NCBI GenBank assembly: GCA_900763175.1
Contig: CAAFJI010000254.1
Location: 1 to 7,625, forward strand
DNA: 7,625 bases
Origin: Lachnospiraceae bacterium
Lineage (GTDB): Bacteria > Bacillota > Clostridia > Lachnospirales > Lachnospiraceae
Direction: 5' to 3'
Below are positions 1-5,521 of this stretch, in pieces; the first letter of the stretch is position 1; every line of letters starts with the position of its first letter. Position numbers and translations under genes: made by a program. The notes under the pieces are model-generated. The model did not search any database, was not told the origin of the DNA, and saw only the letters and a list, made by a program, of their open reading frames with translations.

Positions 1-60
1 AGAAGATTTTATCATAGTTTTCTTTTTTGTTGGTCAATATTTTATATAATTTTTATTTTT

Positions 61-107
61 TTGTTATTTCGCCTGCTGAACCTTTTATATATAGTAAAGG
101 TAGCAGG
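61..107 (+). promoter_or_regulatory. Candidate promoter overlapped by an interrupted inverted repeat (possible operator)
   Basis: A possible -35 (TTGTTA, 61-66) is followed 17 bases later by TTTATA (84-89), or 19 bases later by TATATA (86-91). The -10 lies in the centre of an interrupted palindrome: CCTGCT (72-77) pairs with AGCAGG (102-107) and CCTTT (81-85) with AAAGG (96-100), leaving a 10-base AT-only or nearly AT-only centre. Neither strand has a T-run right after the arms, so it does not look like a terminator. A repressor site covering the -10 fits better. It is not the TACA/TGTA-type dyad known for BlaI/MecI. The repeat is directly visible; the operator role is inferred. Another -10-like hexamer, TATAAT at 45-50, has no convincing -35. 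Confidence 0.45.
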
Positions 108-146
108 AAATAAATATTTCATGAATCCCGTTTCTACGTAGTTATG

Positions 147-152
147 AGGAGG
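147..152 (+). promoter_or_regulatory. Strong ribosome binding site that fixes the start at 159
   Basis: A perfect AGGAGG lies six bases before the ATG at 159. The in-frame ATG at 144 overlaps the region just before this site and has no ribosome binding site of its own. The protein therefore most likely begins MKKIF rather than MRRSL. Confidence 0.85.
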
Positions 153-158
153 TCTTTA

Positions 159-563
159 ATGAAGAAAATATTTTTAGTGCTGTTCGGTATCTTTTTTGTG
201 GTATTTACCGGCTGCTCGCTGCTGGTCTGCATGGTTTCAGGAATTCCTGACCTCGACCAGCCATCTGCAACCTTTTATCTGGTGCGAGCCATCATCTTTT
301 CCTTTGGTATGCCGCTGACCGCATTTGGTTTCTTTGCACATAATTTACATCTTCGTCATAAGCTTGAGCTAAGAGATCAGCTGATCCGTGATTTCCAGGA
401 GAAGATTTTGGAGCACCGTAATTCCAGCTACAGGGATTCCGACGGAAGCAAATCCAGGGAGTTTAAAGACTCACTTGCCTACCTGTTCTGTGCCTTTGCA
501 AAAAGCAGTAAGCTTTCTGCAAAAGAGCAGAAGGAGCTTCTCGATTTCATCGATAAACTTTAA
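159..563 (+). CDS. Small two-helix membrane protein with a BlaI-like C-terminal tail; probable partner of the M56 protease
   Basis: A 134-residue protein. Two hydrophobic helices (about 3-27 and 39-61) form a hairpin, and the basic stretch HLRHK after the second helix suggests that the C-terminus is cytoplasmic. Residues 65-90 form a charged, probably coiled helix, followed by a polar Ser/Asp/Arg linker (about 88-102) and a final helical segment (103-134). That last segment reads FAKSSKLSAKEQKELLDFI, beginning at residue 113. It resembles, from memory, the end of staphylococcal BlaI (FAKNEELNNKEIEELRDIL), with about 9 of 22 positions identical. BlaI is cut just before that Phe. No winged-helix domain is present, so this is not a normal BlaI repressor. 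A Cys at 19 in FTGC faintly resembles a lipobox, but hydrophobicity continues past it. The gene sits 13 bases upstream of the M56 protease gene in what looks like one operon. Its function is unknown; an anchored regulator or substrate of the protease is an inference. Confidence 0.75.
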   Translation: MKKIFLVLFGIFFVVFTGCSLLVCMVSGIPDLDQPSATFYLVRAIIFSFGMPLTAFGFFAHNLHLRHKLELRDQLIRDFQEKILEHRNSSYRDSDGSKSREFKDSLAYLFCAFAKSSKLSAKEQKELLDFIDKL

Positions 564-576
564 GTGAGGGACTTGT

Positions 577-1842
577 ATGCTGCTAATCTGCATGACCATA
601 TCAGGGACAGTGCCTTTGATTCTCTGTATCCTGATTTGGATAATAAAACGGAAAAATTTTTCATACCGGCTCGGCCGGAAACTGGTATTGCTAAGCCTGG
701 CAGGTTATCTGATACCTTTTCAGCTAGTTAAGTATCTGCTGCCTCAGGATATGTTGGAGGATATTCATTCTCTCCGTCACATCTCCTATTTTGTGAATTT
801 CGATGACAAGGAAGCAATTTCTTATCACGGAATTTCCCTTTGGATGAAGGACTGGCTGTTGCTATTGATCTTGTGCTGGCTTTTTCTGATAATTGGTTTC
901 ACCATTTATGAAGTTATCAAATATCAGCAGCTTACCAGAAACCTGAAGAGGAATTCCAAATGTGAGCGCTGCCTCATTGAGGGAATTGGCGAGGTGGAAT
1001 ACAGAACTTCCACAGAATTGGATTCGCCTTATACCATAGGATTTGTAAAACCTTTTATTTTATTCCCGGAGCAGTCCAAACAGAGAGAATTAACGGAGCT
1101 TTTGTTAAAGCATGAGTACTCGCACCTACAAAGACGTGACTCCATGGTGAAGCTGCTGTGCTTGCTGGCGATGTGCCTGCATTTCTTTAATCCGTTAGCA
1201 ATCCTTACGCTTCTGCTTTACACAAGCTTTTCCGAATATGTTGCAGATGAAGCGGCCACAGACGGCTGCTCCAAAGAAGAATGCAAGGCCTATGCCATTG
1301 CTCTGGTAATGCACTCCGCAAAGACCAGGCAGATTCCTGTAGTCTGGCGTAACAATTTGATGGGGGATCAAAAATCAATCAAAAGGAGAGTGGAATATAT
1401 TATGAAACGAAATAGAAAGACTTCTAAACTGGGTGTTACAGCAGCGATTTTGGCATCAATGTTACTGAGCAGCTCGACGGTACTGGCGTATACGCCGATG
1501 CAGACGGTGAGAACGCATTATGACAATAATGAAGCAGAAGAAATGGGTTCACTTTCTTTTCATCAGAACGAAGTTACTTCGGATTTAAATTCCAGTTCTT
1601 ACATAACTTTTACCAACGAATACAACAATACCATTTTACTTGACGAATCAAACTTAGATTCAACTCGAGCAATCATATGCATTCATAATTTTGAATCTGG
1701 ATATGCTGATGTACATTATCCAAAAAGTGACGGTAGTTGCGTTATTAAGACCTACCGTGCCAAACATTGTACCAAATGCAATCATTATGAACTTTATGAA
1801 GTAGTAAACACAATTACATACGCTAAATGCATTCATAAATAA
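577..1842 (+). CDS. M56-family (BlaR1-like) membrane metalloprotease with a Cys/His-rich outer domain
   Basis: A 421-residue membrane zinc protease of the BlaR1/MecR1 family. The start is supported by GAGGG (566-570), six bases upstream. Predicted helices: about 3-23, 36-55, 92-113, 192-216 and 284-304. The cytoplasmic protease domain carries HEYSH (179-183), giving zinc ligands His179 and His183 and catalytic Glu180. Downstream SEYVADEAA (219-227) matches the family's third-ligand motif, with Glu220 the likely ligand. The segment KSIKRRVEYIMK (266-277) just before the last helix is typical of M56 proteins. In BlaR1 such a protease cuts a cytoplasmic repressor after an outside signal. Here the outer part (about 305-421) is too short for a penicillin-binding domain. 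It has Cys368, His370, Cys388, His397, Cys398, Cys401, His403, Cys418 and His420, including HCTKC, which looks like a zinc-binding or disulfide module. By hand count GC falls to about 33% over 1561-1740, from 43-50% in the protease core, which suggests a separately acquired domain. The signal sensed is unknown; no beta-lactam role can be claimed. Confidence 0.88.
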   Translation: MLLICMTISGTVPLILCILIWIIKRKNFSYRLGRKLVLLSLAGYLIPFQLVKYLLPQDMLEDIHSLRHISYFVNFDDKEAISYHGISLWMKDWLLLLILCWLFLIIGFTIYEVIKYQQLTRNLKRNSKCERCLIEGIGEVEYRTSTELDSPYTIGFVKPFILFPEQSKQRELTELLLKHEYSHLQRRDSMVKLLCLLAMCLHFFNPLAILTLLLYTSFSEYVADEAATDGCSKEECKAYAIALVMHSAKTRQIPVVWRNNLMGDQKSIKRRVEYIMKRNRKTSKLGVTAAILASMLLSSSTVLAYTPMQTVRTHYDNNEAEEMGSLSFHQNEVTSDLNSSSYITFTNEYNNTILLDESNLDSTRAIICIHNFESGYADVHYPKSDGSCVIKTYRAKHCTKCNHYELYEVVNTITYAKCIHK

Positions 1843-1940
1843 CATCGTCTTTTCCCACTTTACCGTCCCAGCTTTCCCATGAGGATTTTATTCCATACCA
1901 GACAAGCTGGTTCCGATAAAAGCGGATGACATTTTACTGT

Positions 1941-1978
1941 ATCTTTCTTTAACAAGGGGGGGGGGAACAAAGAAAGAT
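1941..1978. repeat. Inverted repeat enclosing a run of ten G
   Basis: ATCTTTCTTT (1941-1950) is the exact reverse complement of AAAGAAAGAT (1969-1978). The 18-base centre contains ten consecutive G (1956-1965). It lies between the M56 stop codon and the two-way terminator. The A/T-rich arms make only a weak hairpin. The G-run is prone to slippage and to sequencing error. Its role is unknown. Apart from this and the terminator, the 205-base spacer 1843-2047 holds only a weak 7-bp dyad (1868-1874 with 1904-1910). Confidence 0.6.
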
Positions 1979-1980
1979 CC

Positions 1981-2026
1981 AAGAAGGGCCTATGAAAAAG
2001 CAACCACTTTTTCATAGGCCTTTCTT
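1981..2026. terminator. Two-way rho-independent terminator between converging genes
   Basis: A perfect 14-bp stem (1987-2000 with 2007-2020) has a six-base loop, CAACCA. Outer pairs AAGAA/TTCTT and one G-U extend it to 20 pairs. On the + strand the core stem is followed by TTTCTT. Read leftward, the stem is followed by a T-rich stretch as well. It lies 138 bases after the M56 stop and 21 bases after the serpin stop, so it can end both transcripts. Confidence 0.9.
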
Positions 2027-2047
2027 ACATTCATAAATTACTATAAA

Positions 2048-3388
2048 CTACTCCACTGTCACTACTTTCCCCATAAACAGTACCTCTTCGTTTCGGCTGT
2101 CGTAGATTAGGAAGGCGAAGGGACGGGTTAGGTTTACTTCTTTGATGATGGGGTCTGAGGCGGGAGCTGCACAGGTTTCTACCTGAATTGCGGTTATGGC
2201 TGCAGCCTTCGTTCCGTTTTCATCAAGCTCCAGCTTAGTTTTCTGCAAAATAGAACCTACCTTTGTGCCTGCATCTGTAATGCCGGAAAAATCGGCACCG
2301 GAGGAAAAGAGATTCTCAAGGCCAAGTGACTGAAGGCTTTCTGATAATTTAGCAGATGTTTCAAAGTTTAGTTTCGGCATTTTGCAGTAAACCTCATCAT
2401 ATTCCGATGAAGACTTCAAAAGACCGGAAATATCCAAGTCCGCAAGGCGGAACTCTCCCTCTTCCTTGGGAAGGATTCCCACAAAAGTAAGGCCATTTGC
2501 ATAACTTCTTCCAAATGCAGTGGCTTTCTCATTCTCATAATACCCGTCTCCATAGCTAACCATATAAAGGGTCTTCTCCCCATTATCGCCAAATTTCTCT
2601 TCCTCTGTGGCTAGCTCCCAGGGCTCCATGCTCCAGGCAGATTCAAAATACAGAGAATTGGTAAGACACAGCCCTGTATCTTCATTAATGCTGTCTGGAG
2701 TGATAATTTCAGGAATCAGACCTTCTGTGTTTCTATCACACCACTCATTGATGATCTTGCAGGCTTCCTTCGGATTTGAAAAATCCAGATCATTTACCTC
2801 AGAATCAAAGCCATCCCTTACCTTTTCCTGAAAATTCTCATTCAAGGGCAATGTATGATCGGCCCAAATCGCATCTGCAATCTTAAGCTTGGAGTGATAC
2901 AGGGAATCTTCATCCTCTTCTATATTATAGTCCTTTATTTTCTCCAGATAATCCCTGGCATATCCGGCAAAATCATCTGTTCCAAGATAATTCTTCAGTG
3001 CCTCTGCTGTCTCTCCCTTTGCACCCTGTGCCAACATTCCAAGAGCAAAATTCAGGCTGGTAGGACTAAACATCACGTTCTCATTCTCTTTCTCCTCAGC
3101 GATTTTGTCTGTCACCTTCGCAGAATTAAGAAGATTTTTCTCTTTGTCTACAGAAACTGCCGCATCCTGCCCGTCTGCTTCTGAAGCTGCGGCACTGTCA
3201 TCTACACCATCGCTATCTGCCTCAGCTTCTCCATCTGGTGCTTCTTTATTCGCGGATTCCTCTGTCTCTTCTCCGACCAGTCCTCCAACAGCCACCGGCC
3301 TGTCAGCAGCTCCCACATTGATACTTCCTGCCACCGGCACCACAGCTGTAAGAAAAACCATCATTCCTGCAAATAGTTTTCGTTTCAT
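2048..3388 (-). CDS. Secreted serpin (serine protease inhibitor family)
   Basis: A 446-residue exported serpin. The start at 3388 (MKRKLF) is chosen because AAGGGG (3400-3395) lies six bases upstream. The in-frame ATG at 3418 lies inside the inverted-repeat element and lacks such a site. Residues 1-28 form a signal peptide ending near VGAA. About 29-90 is an acidic, Ala/Ser/Glu/Asp-rich linker. The serpin fold follows: FSPTSLNFALGMLAQGAKG (107-125), TNSLYFESAW (243-252, equivalent to the family's NALYFKGxW) and RPFAFLIYD plus VLFMGKVV near the end (422-443). The hinge ENGTKAAAITA begins at about residue 390 and keeps the small residues at P12-P10 typical of inhibitory serpins, but has Lys at P13 where Glu is usual. 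Counting from Gly as P15 places Cys406-Ala407 at P1-P1'. The loop to RPF is about six residues longer than in alpha-1-antitrypsin, so the cut site is uncertain. No lipobox or wall-sorting signal is seen, so the protein is probably released or only loosely retained. Gut clostridial and bifidobacterial serpins are known to inhibit host or microbial proteases; the target here cannot be read from sequence. Confidence 0.93.
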   Translation of the reverse strand: MKRKLFAGMMVFLTAVVPVAGSINVGAADRPVAVGGLVGEETEESANKEAPDGEAEADSDGVDDSAAASEADGQDAAVSVDKEKNLLNSAKVTDKIAEEKENENVMFSPTSLNFALGMLAQGAKGETAEALKNYLGTDDFAGYARDYLEKIKDYNIEEDEDSLYHSKLKIADAIWADHTLPLNENFQEKVRDGFDSEVNDLDFSNPKEACKIINEWCDRNTEGLIPEIITPDSINEDTGLCLTNSLYFESAWSMEPWELATEEEKFGDNGEKTLYMVSYGDGYYENEKATAFGRSYANGLTFVGILPKEEGEFRLADLDISGLLKSSSEYDEVYCKMPKLNFETSAKLSESLQSLGLENLFSSGADFSGITDAGTKVGSILQKTKLELDENGTKAAAITAIQVETCAAPASDPIIKEVNLTRPFAFLIYDSRNEEVLFMGKVVTVE

Positions 3389-3394
3389 AGATTT

Positions 3395-3400
3395 CCCCTT
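3395..3400 (-). promoter_or_regulatory. Serpin ribosome binding site, three to five bases from the inserted element
   Basis: Read leftward, AAGGGG is followed by six bases and then the ATG at 3388. The right edge of this site is only two bases from position 3403, where the inverted-repeat element begins. The untranslated leader upstream of this site is therefore entirely element sequence. Confidence 0.75.
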
Positions 3401-3402
3401 TC

Positions 3403-3642
3403 TAGAGCGTGCCCCCAAAGGCTTTCTGCAAGATGTGCGTCACAGTTTGTGGGGACACGCTCTTGTCCTTTTGCCCAATATATCATAATTTCACCGTACC
3501 TATGTAATGGAAATTTTCCCATACAAAAAGCGCCTGCACTTTACACAATACAGACGCTCTAGCTACGGCAACTGAATTCGGGACAAAAATCCCGCAAAAT
3601 GTGGTGTGCAGATTGCAGGAACGATTTTGGGGGCACGCTCTA
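3403..3642. mobile_element. MITE-like non-coding element with 17-bp perfect terminal inverted repeats and TA ends
   Basis: TAGAGCGTGCCCCCAAA (3403-3419) is exactly reversed at 3626-3642. The likeness continues imperfectly inward for about 65 bases. Each end carries a short hairpin at the same relative depth: GGACA/TGTCC (3453-3457 with 3464-3468) on the left, and CGGGA/TCCCG (3579-3583 with 3590-3594) on the right. Both ends begin with TA, as expected for insertion at TA with duplication (IS630/Tc1-mariner style). In that case the element proper is 3405-3640, 236 bp. It encodes no convincing protein. The motif GACGCTCTAG recurs in the centre near 3553-3562, and a version of the end sequence also occurs at 3446-3463. 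It fills the whole gap between the ABC terminator hairpin and the serpin ribosome binding site, so any serpin promoter must lie inside it or upstream of it. A -10-like TATGAT reads leftward at 3487-3482, but I see no good -35. The parent transposase is not visible. Confidence 0.72.
3525..3558 (-). terminator. Possible leftward terminator inside the MITE-like element
   Basis: Read leftward, AGCGTCTG (3558-3551) pairs with CAGGCGCT (3536-3529). This gives eight pairs including one U-G, a 14-base loop and then a run of T (3529-3525). On the + strand the same position is a C/A mismatch, so the hairpin favours leftward RNA. If active, it would block read-through from the ABC genes into the serpin. 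Confidence 0.35.
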
Positions 3643-3643
3643 A

Positions 3644-3676
3644 AGTATGTTTGAAAAATGCCTTTTCAAACATACT
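3644..3676 (-). terminator. Hairpin directly after the ABC operon stop codon
   Basis: A perfect 14-bp stem (3644-3657 with 3663-3676) with a five-base loop begins immediately after the stop codon of the second ABC gene. The T-run after it is short (TTT, then AGAGC), so it may terminate only partly or may protect the 3' end of the message. Confidence 0.7.
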
Positions 3677-5521
3677 CTAACTCAGCTCAAACATTCCATG
3701 ATACAGCTGATAATATTTCCCTTTCTGTTCCAGCAGTTCCTCATGGTCTCCCCTCTCCACGATTTTGCCCTGCTCCAGCACCATGATCGCATTGGAATTA
3801 CGCACCGTACTCAGGCGATGGGCAATCACGAACACCGTTCTGCCCTCCATCAGCTGGTCCATTCCTTTCTCGATCAATGCCTCTGTACGGGTATCTACAG
3901 AAGAGGTAGCCTCATCCAGGATCAGCACAGGCGGATCTGCCACAGCAGCCCTGGCAATGGCAAGAAGCTGTCTCTGCCCCTGAGATAAATGGGCACCGTC
4001 AGAAGTAACCAGGGTATCATAGCCCTGAGGCAGCCTGCGGATAAAAGAATCTGCATTTGCGATCCTCGCCGCCCGCTCAATCTCCTCCTGGGTGGCATCC
4101 AGCTTTCCAAAACGGATATTATCCGCCACGGTACCTGTGAACAGATGGGTATCCTGAAGCACAATTCCCAGAGAATGACGCAGAGACAATTTACTGATTT
4201 CCCGCACATCAATCCCATCGTAGACAACTGCACCGCCCTGCACATCATAAAATCGGTTGATCAGGTTGGTAATCGTGGTTTTGCCCGCTCCGGTAGAGCC
4301 CACGAAAGCAATCTTCTGTCCAGGCTTGGCATACAGGCTGATATCCTTCAGAATCATCCGTTCCGGCTCATATCCAAAATCCACATGGTCGAACCGCACA
4401 TCTCCCTTCAAAGGAACCAGTTCCCCGGAAGGCTTTTCCCAGGCCCACATTCCTGTCTTTTCCTGACAGGCCACAAGCTGACCTCTTTCCTCTTTTACAC
4501 GCACCAGCCTTACCTTTCCCTCGTCTGTCTCCGGGGAAAGCTGCATCACCTGGAACACTCGCTCTGCACCGGCAAGAGCTGCCAGAAGAAAATTGCTCTG
4601 CTGGGTAAACTGATTGATTGGAAGGGCTGCCTGTCTTACAAACACCAGATAACTGGCAAGGCTTCCAAGGTCCGTTTTCCCCTGAAGGGCCAGAAGTCCT
4701 CCAAGGACAGCCACAATGGCACAATTAATATAGGAAATGCTCACCACCACCGGAACCATGGTTGCCGCATAACCCTGGGCACCTGTTCCAGCCCTGCGAA
4801 GAGCCTCGTTTTTCTCACAAAACTCCTGGAAGCTGGCCTCTTCATGGTTAAACACCTTCACCACCTTCTGACCGCTGATCATCTCCTCAATAAAGCTGTC
4901 CAGTGCTCCAAGGCTGGACTGCTGACTGGCATAATAGGCCTTGCTTTTGCCCCCGCTGAACCGGATATACCAAAGCATGATTCCATAGCACACCGTCACG
5001 ATCAGTGACAGCCGCCAGTTCAAAATATACAAAATTGTCAGAGTCCCTACCATCTGGATAAAGCTCTGGATCACCATGGCAAAGCTGTTGTTAAGCGCAT
5101 CAGAAATGGTATCAATATCATTGGTAAAAAGACTCATGATATCTCCATGGCCCCTTGTATCGAAAAATTTCAGAGGAAGGGTCTGGATATGGGAAAAAAG
5201 GTCACGGCGAATGTCAAATAAGATCCGCTGGGATGCCTTTACCATTGTCTGGGAATATCCCCAGGCAGAGAACGCACCTATGGCAAAAATACAGGCCGCC
5301 GTCAGCACTCCTTTCAGAAGGGAGAACACATTTTTGTCTGCAAGATGGTTTACCACCGGACGTATCATATAGGTTCCCAAAAGATTGCACAATGCACTCA
5401 AAGACACCAGCACCGCAACCACAAACAGCATCCGCTTATGCTGTCCCATATAGGAAAGAAAGAAATGAACGGTCTTTTTCATATCTTTCGGCTTCTTGCC
5501 GCTAAATGTTCTGGCTGCCAT
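3677..5521 (-). CDS. ABC exporter subunit with the catalytically complete ATP site (TM288-like half of a heterodimer)
   Basis: A 614-residue half-transporter: a six-helix export domain (about 25-310) fused to an ATPase domain (about 370-614). ATPase motifs: aromatic Tyr384, Walker A GSTGAGKT (408-415), Q-loop Gln456, signature LSQGQ (512-516), Walker B LILDE with catalytic Glu537, D-loop SSVD (540-543) and switch His568. All residues needed for hydrolysis are present, but the signature has Gln instead of the first Gly. This is the known pattern for the partner whose signature faces a degenerate site. Between the last helix and the ATPase lies an extra linker of about 35-40 residues (about 331-370) containing GMWAW, which I recall from similar clostridial exporters. 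Its start codon directly follows the stop of the upstream partner gene with no gap, and AGGAGG lies inside the end of that gene, so the two are translationally coupled. The substrate is unknown; relatives (LmrCD, BmrCD, TM287/288) export drugs or lipophilic compounds. Confidence 0.93.
   Translation of the reverse strand: MAARTFSGKKPKDMKKTVHFFLSYMGQHKRMLFVVAVLVSLSALCNLLGTYMIRPVVNHLADKNVFSLLKGVLTAACIFAIGAFSAWGYSQTMVKASQRILFDIRRDLFSHIQTLPLKFFDTRGHGDIMSLFTNDIDTISDALNNSFAMVIQSFIQMVGTLTILYILNWRLSLIVTVCYGIMLWYIRFSGGKSKAYYASQQSSLGALDSFIEEMISGQKVVKVFNHEEASFQEFCEKNEALRRAGTGAQGYAATMVPVVVSISYINCAIVAVLGGLLALQGKTDLGSLASYLVFVRQAALPINQFTQQSNFLLAALAGAERVFQVMQLSPETDEGKVRLVRVKEERGQLVACQEKTGMWAWEKPSGELVPLKGDVRFDHVDFGYEPERMILKDISLYAKPGQKIAFVGSTGAGKTTITNLINRFYDVQGGAVVYDGIDVREISKLSLRHSLGIVLQDTHLFTGTVADNIRFGKLDATQEEIERAARIANADSFIRRLPQGYDTLVTSDGAHLSQGQRQLLAIARAAVADPPVLILDEATSSVDTRTEALIEKGMDQLMEGRTVFVIAHRLSTVRNSNAIMVLEQGKIVERGDHEELLEQKGKYYQLYHGMFELS

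Noticed and set aside
1..141. An open + strand frame of 46 codons ending in TAG at 139-141, rich in Phe, Ile and Leu
   Set aside because: It starts at the window edge, is driven by poly-T, overlaps the palindrome and promoter-like sequence, and shows no family likeness. It could be the end of an upstream membrane protein but cannot be supported.
144..158. Start of the small membrane protein at ATG 144
   Set aside because: The AGGAGG at 147-152 lies after this ATG and is ideally placed for ATG 159.
159..218. Lipoprotein signal (FTGC at residues 16-19)
   Set aside because: Phe at -3 is atypical, and the hydrophobic segment continues beyond the Cys, so a membrane helix is more likely.
159..563. 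Calling the small membrane protein a BlaI repressor
   Set aside because: It has no winged-helix DNA-binding domain and has two membrane helices; only the tail is BlaI-like.
1868..1910. Dyad CCAGCTT/AAGCTGG with a 29-base spacer
   Set aside because: Only seven pairs with a long spacer and no T-run; likely chance.
3389..3418. Serpin start at ATG 3418
   Set aside because: It lies in the inverted-repeat end, lacks a ribosome binding site, and would put a polar basic stretch before a normal signal peptide.
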